DNA of 64,000 nt from Pantoea sp. alder81 (GTDB lineage: Bacteria > Pseudomonadota > Gammaproteobacteria > Enterobacterales > Enterobacteriaceae): NCBI RefSeq assembly GCF_020179835.1, contig NZ_JAIUDA010000009.1, forward strand, positions 124,001 to 188,000. Direction: 5' to 3'. The notes beneath the pieces are model-generated. The model worked only from the letters and a program-made list of their open reading frames with translations, ran no database searches and was not told where the DNA came from. The position numbers were made by a program, and so were the translations under genes. Below, piece after piece: positions 18,583 to 27,288 of this stretch (positions are counted from its first letter, which is position 1; each line of letters begins with the position of its first letter).

Positions 18583-18616
18583 CACTTCGTTTGCAAGAAA
18601 ATGATAAGAGGGAAAG

Positions 18617-19426
18617 ATGTCATCAGCTACGCTAACCGAACTTGACGCGCGTTATCACTTTGCCTGTGATGTCGCCAAAACTGCAGCCAGCCGTGCTTTA
18701 TCCTGGTATCAGCAGCGTCATCAACTGGTGATTGAGCATAAAAAGGATTTACAGGATGTGGTCAGCGAAGCCGACCGCAACGTAGAAGAATTGGTCAAGC
18801 ATTTGATTTACGAGCGCTTCCCCGATGACGCTGTGCTGGGTGAAGAGAGCGGCGGTGATACCACCGGTGCGCGCTTTGTCTGGGTGATCGATCCCATTGA
18901 TGGCACCAGCAACTTTCTGAATGGATTACACAACTGGTGCGTGTCGCTGGCGATTGTTTGTGAAAATGAGCCAGTGATTGGCGTGGTCTGCGATCCCAAC
19001 CATCATGAGACTTTCCATGCCTGTCGCGGTAAAGGTGCCTGGGTCAATGAAAAGCGCATTCAGGCACACAGCGCGCAGCAGCTTAATCAGGGCGTGCTCG
19101 GCCTTAGCAGTTCCAACAGCCAACCGGTGGAACCGTTGACGGCCTTCATTGGTGGCTTGTTGTCACAGGGCGGCATGTTTATCCGTAATGGTTCCGGCGC
19201 ATTAATGAGTGCCTGGGCTGCCGCCGGCCGCTTGATCGGCTATTACGAAGCGCATATGAATCCGTGGGACGGTTTGCCTGGGATTGTATTGATGCGTGAA
19301 GCCGGCGGCATGACCAATGATTATCTTGGTCACAATGGCCTGCAACAGGGTAATCCTGTGCTGCTGGCCAATACGGTTATCTACCCACAGCTTAAGGCGC
19401 TGTTACCCGCCCACATCAGCCTGTAG
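18617..19426 (+). CDS. Inositol-monophosphatase family protein
   Basis: The 269-residue protein has the metal-binding signatures of the IMPase superfamily: VLGEESGG (about residue 75), WVIDPIDGTSNFLNG (about 95) and the C-terminal NPWDGLPGIVLMREAGG. Members dephosphorylate inositol phosphate, fructose-1,6-bisphosphate or PAP with Mg. It is distinct from SuhB and CysQ, so the substrate cannot be assigned. It has an AGAGGGAAAG site before the ATG and a terminator after it. In E. coli, malZ occupies the region between acpH and proY. Confidence 0.88.
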   Translation: MSSATLTELDARYHFACDVAKTAASRALSWYQQRHQLVIEHKKDLQDVVSEADRNVEELVKHLIYERFPDDAVLGEESGGDTTGARFVWVIDPIDGTSNFLNGLHNWCVSLAIVCENEPVIGVVCDPNHHETFHACRGKGAWVNEKRIQAHSAQQLNQGVLGLSSSNSQPVEPLTAFIGGLLSQGGMFIRNGSGALMSAWAAAGRLIGYYEAHMNPWDGLPGIVLMREAGGMTNDYLGHNGLQQGNPVLLANTVIYPQLKALLPAHISL

Positions 19427-19444
19427 TGACTTTTCACCACGCAC

Positions 19445-19482
19445 AAAGATAAGCCTGAAGGATAATCCGGGCTTATCTTTTC
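19445..19482 (+). terminator. Terminator after the IMPase-family gene
   Basis: AAAGATAAGCC and GGCTTATCTTT form an 11-bp stem with a T-run on the right. Confidence 0.82.
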
Positions 19483-19708
19483 GCTATTTATGCTTCAGCA
19501 GTGTAAATATAAACACCCTCTTAATCTGCGATTATTCTAATTTTCCATCGACCTGATATTTCGCGGCTAAAATCACGTATTCTTGCAGCGTCAATCATCC
19601 CTTGTAATACCCACTTTTCTCCTTTGTAACTTTTTTCGGCGACAGGATGCGCCGATTTATTTTTTCTGGAACGGTTAACCATCCCTATCCTAACTTCTGG
19701 GTTAAATT

Positions 19709-21661
19709 ATGACTGCGAATGCCTCTCACCGCTATCGGGCGGATATTGACGGCCTGCGCGCCGTCGCCATAATTTTGGTGGTACTTTATCACTCTGGCGT
19801 CACCTCGCTGCAGGGCGGTTTTATTGGTGTCGATCTGTTCTTTGTTATTTCCGGCTTTCTGATCGGTGGTATTATCAGCAAAGAAATATCCGAGGGTCGA
19901 TTCTCTTTTTATCAATTCTATTTACGCCGAATTAAACGTATCGCCCCCGCGTTATTTTTTATGATGACGATATTGCTGCTGTTGGGCTTTATTCTGCTAT
20001 CGCCCCTGGAGTTCAGCCAGTTAGCCAAATACAGCCTGGCGGTATTTATCGCCGTGCCAAATATGCTGTTACTGAAGAGTGGCGACTATTTCAGTACCGA
20101 TTCTGATTTAAATCCCCTGCTCATGACCTGGTCATTGGGGATTGAAGAACAGTTCTACATTGTGTTGCCGTTTATTCTGCTGTTGGCGGTACGACTAAAA
20201 AGATCGATGAGCAGTGTCGTGCTGATTCTGAGCGTGATTTCTCTGGCGTCCTGTATCTGGGTTACGCCGTTTGCCGCCACCCACGCCTTTTATTTGCTGC
20301 CAACACGTGCCTGGGAACTCGGCGCCGGTGTGCTGCTGGCGCTGTTGAAACCGCAGCCACTCACCGGCCGTGCCGCCGGCATGCTCAACCTGCTGGGCTG
20401 GCTGATGATACTCTCTGCCAGCCTGCTGCTCAGTAGCCAAAGCCAATTTCCCGGCTGGTTGGCTATCGTTCCGGTGCTGGCAGGTTGTCTGATGATTGGC
20501 GCCCGCAGCGAGCTTAATCAGTTACTGTTAGAAAATCCGCTGATGCGCTTTATCGGTAAGATTTCCTATTCCTGGTACCTGTGGCACTGGCCGCTGCTGA
20601 GTCTGGCGCGCATCTGCAGCGATCATCCCCTTACTGTCTGGCAAGGTTTGATGATCAGCGGCGTAGCGCTGGGCATCGCCTGGTTTTCATGGCGCTTTGT
20701 CGAACAGCCTTTCCGCCAGGCTCGCACCGGCACGCATTGGGTGATTCCCGGCTACTGTGCCTCGTCCATCATTGCTGCGGGAGCGATGTTGCTGTTGTGG
20801 CAAACCGGGGGCATGAAATCGCGCGTCAGTGAGTTAGTGGTCAATGCGGACAGCTGGAAAATATCGGCACAGCGTAATCCGTGTCTGCTTGAGTACGGGG
20901 CTAACCTGCCCTCCCGGCATGCGGAGTGTCATCCAAACACCGACCGCCCCGGTATCGCCTTAATTGGCGACAGTCACGCTGCCGCGCTGCGTGCTTCAGT
21001 GTCGAGCTATGCACAACGTCAGCACAAGCCGCTTTATCAACTCACTAAAGCCTCCTGCCCGTTTCTGATTGGAGCCACGCGCGTGGTGAACCAAATGCCG
21101 CGTCATGCGCAGCAATGCATCACATTTAATCAGGAAGTACTGAAGATGGTGCTGAGCGACAAGGTGGACGAAGTGGTGATCAGCGCCTATTGGGCATCGG
21201 GTATGAGTCTGTTACCGGGTGCCGGTTTCCGCGAAACCGATCATCCCGAAAAAAGTAATCTGGATGCGCTGCAAGCGGGCATGGATCGCGTGGTGGCCCA
21301 GCTGACTCAGGCGGGTAAAAAGGTCACGGTAATAGAGGATGCACCCTCAGTGGATGTCGATCCGCTGCGCTACAGCAATAACCGTAACATCCCGATTCGT
21401 CGTGAACTGAGCGCCTGGCTGAGCAAGTGGGAAGCCCCGCCGCTGCTCTCAGAGCGCACCAGGTTGTTCCAGTTCCCGGAAGAGGCCGTCGAGAAATTAT
21501 TGCAACGCTATAAGCAACAGGGCGTGCGCGTATTATCGCTGCGAGAGAATCTATGTAATGAGCAGGGTTGTATGATCACCAGCGGGGGGCTGCCGCTCTA
21601 TTACGACGACAATCACCTCAGCCCGGCGGGCGGCGAGATTGCCTTGGGGAGCAACTGGTAG
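19709..21661 (+). CDS. Acyltransferase 3 (OafA-type) with C-terminal SGNH domain
   Basis: This 650-residue membrane protein starts with the acyltransferase-3 signature YRADIDGLRAVAIILVV and has about ten membrane helices to roughly residue 370 (GVDLFFVISGFLIGG, SWSYLWHWPLL-type motif). A periplasmic SGNH domain follows, with the catalytic Ser in IALIGDSHAAAL and the Asp-His pair in DDNHLSPAGG. Proteins of this type acetylate O-antigen, peptidoglycan or other glycans; the target is unknown. The tail after HLS is only about ten residues long. The upstream region is AT-rich. Confidence 0.88.
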   Translation: MTANASHRYRADIDGLRAVAIILVVLYHSGVTSLQGGFIGVDLFFVISGFLIGGIISKEISEGRFSFYQFYLRRIKRIAPALFFMMTILLLLGFILLSPLEFSQLAKYSLAVFIAVPNMLLLKSGDYFSTDSDLNPLLMTWSLGIEEQFYIVLPFILLLAVRLKRSMSSVVLILSVISLASCIWVTPFAATHAFYLLPTRAWELGAGVLLALLKPQPLTGRAAGMLNLLGWLMILSASLLLSSQSQFPGWLAIVPVLAGCLMIGARSELNQLLLENPLMRFIGKISYSWYLWHWPLLSLARICSDHPLTVWQGLMISGVALGIAWFSWRFVEQPFRQARTGTHWVIPGYCASSIIAAGAMLLLWQTGGMKSRVSELVVNADSWKISAQRNPCLLEYGANLPSRHAECHPNTDRPGIALIGDSHAAALRASVSSYAQRQHKPLYQLTKASCPFLIGATRVVNQMPRHAQQCITFNQEVLKMVLSDKVDEVVISAYWASGMSLLPGAGFRETDHPEKSNLDALQAGMDRVVAQLTQAGKKVTVIEDAPSVDVDPLRYSNNRNIPIRRELSAWLSKWEAPPLLSERTRLFQFPEEAVEKLLQRYKQQGVRVLSLRENLCNEQGCMITSGGLPLYYDDNHLSPAGGEIALGSNW

Positions 21662-21697
21662 TCGCGCTTCGGCGTGCACGTTTCATCATGCTGAAAA

Positions 21698-21728
21698 GCT
21701 CAGGGCGGGAATCTTTCCCGCCCTGAGC
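21698..21728. terminator. Bidirectional hairpin between acyltransferase and proY
   Basis: GCTCAGGGCGGGAA pairs perfectly with TTCCCGCCCTGAGC around a 3-base loop, between convergent genes. Confidence 0.75.
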
Positions 21729-21788
21729 GATACTTTTCTCACCATGCTTAACGAGCAAACATTCTGCCCGTCAGGCACATCGGGATAA

Positions 21789-23144
21789 TCAGGCTTTACG
21801 CTTTTTCGCCAGCGGCCATGCCAGCAACAGCAGCACAATCCACGCGAAGCCGACATACAACGACACGCGCGTATCGGGGAAATAACCGATCAGGGCAATG
21901 ATAAACACCAGGAAGGCCACGCCAACCCAGGCGGTTTTGCTGCCGCCAGGCAGGGCGAATTGCAATTTACCCGCCTGCTCTTTGCCAATCTTGCGACGAA
22001 ACGCGATTTGCGAAAGCAGAATCATGATCCAGACCCACACCGTGGCGAAGGTCGCCAGCGAGGCGATCACCAGGAACACTTTTTCCGGCATCAGGTAGTT
22101 GAGATACACCGCGATCAGCATCGCAAACATCATCACCACAACCGTGACCCACGGAATCCCGCGATCGGATACCTTCTGGAACATCTTCGGTGCGTGGCCC
22201 TGCTGCGCCATGCCGTGCAGCATACGCCCGACGCCGAACACATCGCTGTTGATTGCCGACAGTGACGCCGTCAATACTACAAAGTTAAGAATCGAAGCTG
22301 CCGCTGCAATGCCCAAATGCTGGAAAGTCAGCACAAAGGGGCTGCCGGAGGTGCCAACCTGGTTCCACGGATAGATCGACATGATGACAAACAGCGTGCC
22401 CACATAGAACACCAGAATACGCAGCGGAACTGAGTTAATCGCGCGTGGAATCGACTTCTCAGGCTCTTCGGCTTCACCCGCAGTGATACCGATGATCTCA
22501 ATACCGCCATAGGCAAACATTACCATCTGCAGTGACAGCAACATGCCCACAATGCCGTGAGCGAAGAAGCCACCGTTGGTCCACAGGTTATGGATCCCCG
22601 TAGGCTGACCGCCGTTGCCGATGCCCCAGAAAATCATGCCAAAACCGGCGATGATCATGATGATGATGGTGGCGACTTTGAAGAAGGAGAACCAGAACTC
22701 GACTTCACCAAATACCTTAACGCTCATCAGGTTAATGGCACCGATAATCAGCACCACCGACAGCACCCAAATCCAGTGCGGCACCTCCGGGAACCACACG
22801 CCCATGTAGATACCAAAAGCCGTCACGTCGGCAATCGCCACAATCAGGATTTCAAAACAGTAGGTCCAGCCGGTGATGTAACCCGCCAACGGCCCCAGAT
22901 AGTCCTGCGCGTAACGCGAGAACGAGCTGGCCTGTGGGTTATTCACTGACATCTCACCCAACGCACGCATGATGATGTACGCCACCGCACCGCCGATGAT
23001 GTAAGCCAGCAGCACGCTGGGACCTGCCATTTTGATCGCATCCGCCGAGCCGTAAAACAGCCCGGTACCGATTGCCGATCCCAGCGCCATAAAGCGGATG
23101 TGGCGCGTGCTCAGTCCGCGTTTGAGCTTGTTGGTTTCTTGCAT
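21789..23144 (-). CDS. proY: Proline-type amino-acid permease ProY
   Basis: This 451-residue APC-superfamily permease has about twelve membrane helices. Its N-terminus (KLKRGLSTRHIRFMALGSAI) and GTGLFYGSA motif match E. coli ProY, a cryptic proline-specific permease, over nearly the full length. It sits directly downstream of brnQ, as in E. coli, with a strong hairpin between them, so expression may be low or independent. Confidence 0.93.
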   Translation of the reverse strand: MQETNKLKRGLSTRHIRFMALGSAIGTGLFYGSADAIKMAGPSVLLAYIIGGAVAYIIMRALGEMSVNNPQASSFSRYAQDYLGPLAGYITGWTYCFEILIVAIADVTAFGIYMGVWFPEVPHWIWVLSVVLIIGAINLMSVKVFGEVEFWFSFFKVATIIIMIIAGFGMIFWGIGNGGQPTGIHNLWTNGGFFAHGIVGMLLSLQMVMFAYGGIEIIGITAGEAEEPEKSIPRAINSVPLRILVFYVGTLFVIMSIYPWNQVGTSGSPFVLTFQHLGIAAAASILNFVVLTASLSAINSDVFGVGRMLHGMAQQGHAPKMFQKVSDRGIPWVTVVVMMFAMLIAVYLNYLMPEKVFLVIASLATFATVWVWIMILLSQIAFRRKIGKEQAGKLQFALPGGSKTAWVGVAFLVFIIALIGYFPDTRVSLYVGFAWIVLLLLAWPLAKKRKA

Positions 23145-23165
23145 AACACCAATACCTTGTAAATG

Positions 23166-23191
23166 AAAAAACCACGGGCAAGCCCGTGGTT
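23166..23191 (-). terminator. Terminator between brnQ and proY
   Basis: In the minus direction AACCACGGGC-TT-GCCCGTGGTT is followed by further T. Confidence 0.8.
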
Positions 23192-23211
23192 GAAATTAAC
23201 AGCAATGTTTC

Positions 23212-24531
23212 TTACTGGTGGACAGCGACTTGTTCGCGTCCTTTTGCCCGATCCACCACTGCGGCAATCACCAGCATCACCAGCGATGGCGGCAACCAGG
23301 AGAGTCCCTGATCGGCCAGCGGCAGATGCTGGCTAAACAGCGGCAGCACATCTTTGAAATTCGTGGTTTTGATGGCATCAACAATACCGAACAGCAGGCT
23401 TACCAGCATGGTCGGCGCGATGATACGCGAGCTCTTATTCCACCACTTCAGGGTGAAGCTCAGCACCACCAGCACGATGCACGGCGGATAAATCGCCGTC
23501 AGCACCGGAATCGAGATCTGAATTAAATGGCTCAGGCCGAGATTCGACACCACCATTGAGAACAGACCCAGAATAAACACCAGCGCTTTATACGACAACG
23601 GCAGGTGTTGCGCAAAGAATTCTGCACAGGCACAGGTCAGGCCCACCGCCGTCACCATGCAGGCCACGAAGATCAATGCCGCCAGGAAGAAGCTGCCCAT
23701 ACCGCCAAAGGTCTGCTGCACATACGCATGCAGAATCGCCGCGCCGTTGGCATTCTGATCAACCAGGCCCGCACTGCCAGAGCCGAGTTTGAACAGGCTC
23801 AGGTACACCAGCGTCAAGCCAACACCGGCAATCACGCCCGCCAGCATGGTGTAACGGGTCAACAGTTTCGCATCTTCAACGCCGCGAGAACGTGCCGCAT
23901 TGACGATAACAATGCCGAACACCAGCGCGCCCAGCGTATCCATGGTCAGATAGCCGTTAACGAAGCCACTGGAGAAGGCCGCACGCTGATAATCGGCCGT
24001 TGCAGGCGCGATACCACCAGCCGGCCACAGCAGTGCTGCCAGACCGAGAATGGTCAGCGCCACGATTTTCAACGGAGCGAGGAAGTGGCCGACGGTATCC
24101 AGCAATTTGCCTGGATACAGGGAAATGCCAATCACCAGCGCAAAATAAATCAGGCTGTAGATGAACAACGGCAGCGCACCATCACCGGTCAGCGGAGCAA
24201 TCCCCACTTCAAACGAAACGGTCGCAGTACGCGGCGTGGCGAACAGCGGACCGACCGCCAGATAGCAAACCGTTGCCAGCAGCAGGCCTGCGGCTTTACC
24301 AATCGGCGAGCTGAGGGCATCAATGCCGCCACCGACGCGTGCCAGGGCGATAACGGTCATCACCGGCAAGCCAACAGCAGTAATCAGAAAGCCGAAAGCG
24401 GCAATCCAGACGTGTTCGCCAGACTGAATCCCCACCATAGGTGGAAAGATAATGTTCCCTGCGCCAACGAACAGGGCAAACGTCATGAAGCCCAGCGCCA
24501 GGATATCCTTGGAGGTTAAACGATGTGTCAT
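23212..24531 (-). CDS. brnQ: Branched-chain amino-acid transport carrier BrnQ
   Basis: BrnQ is the LIVCS-family sodium-coupled carrier for Leu, Ile and Val. The start at 24531 (MTHRLTSKDILALGFMTF) matches E. coli and gives 439 residues, the same as E. coli; in-frame upstream starts up to 24606 add Gln-rich sequence with no family support. About twelve membrane helices, with the signature FALFVGAGNIIFPP near the N-terminus. Upstream of it, 24532-24891 is AT-rich and holds no gene that I can support. Confidence 0.96.
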   Translation of the reverse strand: MTHRLTSKDILALGFMTFALFVGAGNIIFPPMVGIQSGEHVWIAAFGFLITAVGLPVMTVIALARVGGGIDALSSPIGKAAGLLLATVCYLAVGPLFATPRTATVSFEVGIAPLTGDGALPLFIYSLIYFALVIGISLYPGKLLDTVGHFLAPLKIVALTILGLAALLWPAGGIAPATADYQRAAFSSGFVNGYLTMDTLGALVFGIVIVNAARSRGVEDAKLLTRYTMLAGVIAGVGLTLVYLSLFKLGSGSAGLVDQNANGAAILHAYVQQTFGGMGSFFLAALIFVACMVTAVGLTCACAEFFAQHLPLSYKALVFILGLFSMVVSNLGLSHLIQISIPVLTAIYPPCIVLVVLSFTLKWWNKSSRIIAPTMLVSLLFGIVDAIKTTNFKDVLPLFSQHLPLADQGLSWLPPSLVMLVIAAVVDRAKGREQVAVHQ

Positions 24532-24891
24532 AAACTTCTGTACTGCCTGTAGCTGATGTTGCGGTGGAAGTTGAGTGCGTGTTGTCCTCTGCATGCGCGA
24601 AAACAAAGGCTTATCTGATTAGATCAGAGTGTTATGCGGGCCTAATCGTTAAAGCGCAGGTGATTTAATCTACTTTTCTTCTGTTCGCAGAGGGATAAAT
24701 CGACAACGGCGCAAATTAAAACGTTTATAGCGAAGAAAGGCAATACGGGATCGGAAAACCAGAAGGATATAACAAGAAAGTGACACAAAGCAGTGTATCA
24801 GCGGGGAATAGCGTGAAAACACCTCAGATGATTTGCTTAAAGTTTCCGCACTGCGGGAGATCTCATTGCAAAAATGGGCTTTAAGATGCAC

Positions 24892-24913
24892 AAAAGGCGC
24901 GGTTTACGCGCCT
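24892..24913 (-). terminator. Terminator after the MetE-C-like gene
   Basis: In the minus direction AGGCGCG-TAAAC-CGCGCCT is followed by TTT, 20 bases after the stop codon. Confidence 0.72.
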
Positions 24914-24933
24914 GTTTGCACAAGTTTACAGCT

Positions 24934-26037
24934 TCACCACACCTGATTGGCGATATCGACCACCAGACGAATCTTCTGCCACTGCTGCTCTTCCGTCAGG
25001 CTGTTGCCCTCTTCTGTTGAGGCAAAGCCACATTGTGGGCTGAGGCAAATCTGGTTCAGGCTAACGAACTGTGAGGCTTCCTGCAGCCGCGCTTTTACCT
25101 GCGCTGGATCTTCCAGTTCACCGTTTTTGGTGGTGATCAGACCCAATACCACTTGCTGATGACCTGGCTTGATAAAGCGCAGCGGTTCAAAACCACCGGA
25201 ACGCTCGTTGTCATATTCGAGGAAGTAGGCATCGATATTCACCTGACCAAACAGAATCTCGGCCACTGGCTCATAGCCGCCTTCAGAAATCCAGGTTGAG
25301 CGGAAGTTGCCGCGACACACATGCAGACCAATCGTCAGGTCAGCCGGTTTATCTTCCAGCGCTTTGTTCAGAACCTCAGCGTAAATACGTGCCAGTTCCT
25401 GCGGATCTTCGCCGCGCTCACGGATCTGCTGCTGCTGATCCGAAGAACATAGATAGGCCCAAACGGTGTCATCCAGCTGCAGAAAACGGCAGCCCGCCGC
25501 ATAGAAAGCCGCAATCGCATCTTTGTAAGTCTGCGCCAGGTCAGCAAAGTACTCTTTCAGATCGGGATAAACGGTGGCATCGATCACCTTACGTCCACCA
25601 CGGAAATGCAGCACGCTTGGGCTGGGGATGGTCATCTTCGCCACGGCGTCGCCTGCAATGCTTTTCAGGAAGCGGAAGTGATCCAGCATTGGGTGATGCG
25701 GATTAAAGGCCACTTTGCCGGTGACTTTCACGCCGTGCGCTTTGGTTTGCACACCATTGAACTGAATGCCCTGCTCCGCTTCAAACAGCTCAACGCCCTG
25801 CAGATCGCCAAAGAAGTCAAAGTGCCACCAGGCACGACGGAACTCGCCGTCTGTTACCACTTGCAGTCCGTTGGCACGTTGCTGCTCGACCACATGGCGG
25901 ATCTCTTTATCTTCTACCTGACGCAGCTGCTCAGCCGTGATCTCGCCATTGGCAAACTGCACGCGCGCTTGCTTGATCGCTGCAGGACGCAGAAAACTGC
26001 CGACGGTATCGGCACGGAACGGTTGTTGTTGTGGCAT
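24934..26037 (-). CDS. Cobalamin-independent methionine synthase II-type (MetE C-domain-like) protein
   Basis: The 367-residue protein resembles the catalytic C-terminal half of MetE and the YxjG/YxjH family. Putative zinc ligands are His-x-Cys in GLHVCRGNF, a Glu in FLEYDNERS and the late Cys in LSPQCGF. The N-terminus has the substrate segment ADTVGSFLRP. The family uses methyltetrahydrofolates or other methyl donors with thiols; the true acceptor is not known. The ATG at 26037 follows AGGAG at five bases; a GTG two codons upstream lies too close to it. Upstream lies a perfect MetR-type box. Confidence 0.88.
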   Translation of the reverse strand: MPQQQPFRADTVGSFLRPAAIKQARVQFANGEITAEQLRQVEDKEIRHVVEQQRANGLQVVTDGEFRRAWWHFDFFGDLQGVELFEAEQGIQFNGVQTKAHGVKVTGKVAFNPHHPMLDHFRFLKSIAGDAVAKMTIPSPSVLHFRGGRKVIDATVYPDLKEYFADLAQTYKDAIAAFYAAGCRFLQLDDTVWAYLCSSDQQQQIRERGEDPQELARIYAEVLNKALEDKPADLTIGLHVCRGNFRSTWISEGGYEPVAEILFGQVNIDAYFLEYDNERSGGFEPLRFIKPGHQQVVLGLITTKNGELEDPAQVKARLQEASQFVSLNQICLSPQCGFASTEEGNSLTEEQQWQKIRLVVDIANQVW

Positions 26038-26094
26038 GTTCACTCCTGGCTAAACGCATAATTGCGTCAGGGTATAATTTCATCTGGTTATCTA

Positions 26095-26112
26095 TAGCCA
26101 TCTGGATGGCTA
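26095..26112. promoter_or_regulatory. 18-bp palindrome upstream of the MetE-C-like gene
   Basis: TAGCCATC-TG-GATGGCTA is a perfect inverted repeat 58 bases upstream of the start codon. Its minus strand can be read as two imperfect MetJ-like 8-mers (AGCCATCC, AGATGGCT against AGACGTCT), but the match is weak. Confidence 0.4.
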
Positions 26113-26173
26113 AATTTCCAGAGAGAGTGACATGCCGAAACACATTGGGCAATGGAAGAAAATTCAGGTGACG

Positions 26174-26186
26174 TGAATAAAATTCA
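26174..26186. promoter_or_regulatory. MetR-like box upstream of the MetE-C-like gene
   Basis: TGAATAAAATTCA is a perfect palindrome matching the MetR recognition pattern TGAA-N5-TTCA. It lies about 137 bases upstream of the start. Confidence 0.5.
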
Positions 26187-26210
26187 TGATCGGATGTTCG
26201 TTCTTCAATT

Positions 26211-27131
26211 TTACTCAATGGCAGCACGTGCCTGCGCCATCTGGCTGTCGGAAAGCGGCAGATAACCGGCCTCCGTCACCCGGCGCTGCCCTTCTGACGA
26301 TAACACCTGATGTAAGAACGCATTCACCAGTGGCGGCAGCGGTTTGCCCGGCGCTTTATTGACGTAAATATAGAGCGGACGCGACCACGGATAACGACCA
26401 TTGCGAATCGATTCGGCATCGGGCATCACGCTGTCGCCCTGTGCAGTCACGATCGGTACCATTTTCACGCCGCTCAGGTGAAAGCCAAAACTGGCATAAC
26501 CAATGCTGTTAGGGGTCGCCGCCACTGCCTGCACCACCGCCGCCGAGCCGGGAAACTCTGCAACGTCCGAACGGAAATCGCCTTTGCACAGCGCTTGCTG
26601 TTTGAAGAAACCCCAGGTTCCCGATGCCGAGTTACGGCCAAAGCGTTGAATGCTGCGTTGCGCCCAATTCCCCTGATTGAGGCCAAGATCGCCCCAGCGC
26701 TGCGGCACAGCGTGCGCACCGCACAGGCGGGTGACAGAGAAAAGGGCATCGAGTTGTGGTTGATCGATACGGGATAGCGGATTGTCCTGATTCACCACCA
26801 CCACCAGCGCATCCATTGCGACCGGCACCGCCAGCGGTGGATAGCCGTAGCGCGAGGTAAACAGTTGGCGTTCATCAATTTGCATCGGGCGGCTCATCGC
26901 CCCGAGTTGGGCTGCGCCTGCCGCCAGCGCGGTGGGTGCGGTTGAGGATCCAGCCGCCTGTACCTGAACGTTAACGCCCGGTGACTGGCGGCTGAAATCC
27001 TCGCCCCATAAGGTCATCAGATAGCCGAGGGTGTCGGAACCGACGCTGCTTAAATTGCCGGTGAGCATGGTTTGTTGGGCTGGTGCCAGCGTAGAGCACA
27101 GCAGCAACGTGAACAGCAACAGCGATTTCAT
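26211..27131 (-). CDS. PstS-like periplasmic substrate-binding protein
   Basis: This 306-residue protein has a signal peptide (MKSLLLFTLLLCSTLAPAQQ) and the PBP-like family 2 pattern of phosphate-binding proteins: GSDTLGYLM, AAGSSTAP and RNSASGTWGFF, the Ser/Arg/Thr residues that contact phosphate. The ATG at 27131 has GGAAG upstream; a TTG five codons earlier is less likely. No pstCAB genes are in the window. It lies downstream of phoR on the same strand, so it may be read from the phoBR promoter through the REP-like repeats. Confidence 0.85.
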   Translation of the reverse strand: MKSLLLFTLLLCSTLAPAQQTMLTGNLSSVGSDTLGYLMTLWGEDFSRQSPGVNVQVQAAGSSTAPTALAAGAAQLGAMSRPMQIDERQLFTSRYGYPPLAVPVAMDALVVVVNQDNPLSRIDQPQLDALFSVTRLCGAHAVPQRWGDLGLNQGNWAQRSIQRFGRNSASGTWGFFKQQALCKGDFRSDVAEFPGSAAVVQAVAATPNSIGYASFGFHLSGVKMVPIVTAQGDSVMPDAESIRNGRYPWSRPLYIYVNKAPGKPLPPLVNAFLHQVLSSEGQRRVTEAGYLPLSDSQMAQARAAIE

Positions 27132-27176
27132 CAGGTCTTCCGTCAATCAGGTCATGAACATTCAAGTGCACATTCT

Positions 27177-27283
27177 GTAGCGGCACGATTGATCGCGCAA
27201 TACATTGCGCCGCTACCGTATGTGCGAATAACTCGTACATGGCCTAATCCATTGGCATAGCGCAATAAATTGCGCCGCTCCGT
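27177..27283. repeat. REP-like palindromic repeats, locus B
   Basis: A full unit pairs GTAGCGGCACGATTGATCGC (27177) with ATTGCGCCGCTAC (ends 27216); a half unit follows at 27257-27281 (ATAGCGCAATAAATTGCGCC). It is the same family as near 6.6 and 36.2 kb, placed between phoR and the PstS-like gene. Confidence 0.8.
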
Positions 27284-27288
27284 CGTGT

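Noticed and set aside
23605..24519. 304-codon frame on the plus strand
   Set aside because: It is antisense to brnQ and made of low-complexity Arg/Gln/His sequence typical of shadow frames.
24670..24891. 73-codon minus-strand frame upstream of brnQ
   Set aside because: No ribosome site or recognisable family; the region is simply AT-rich.
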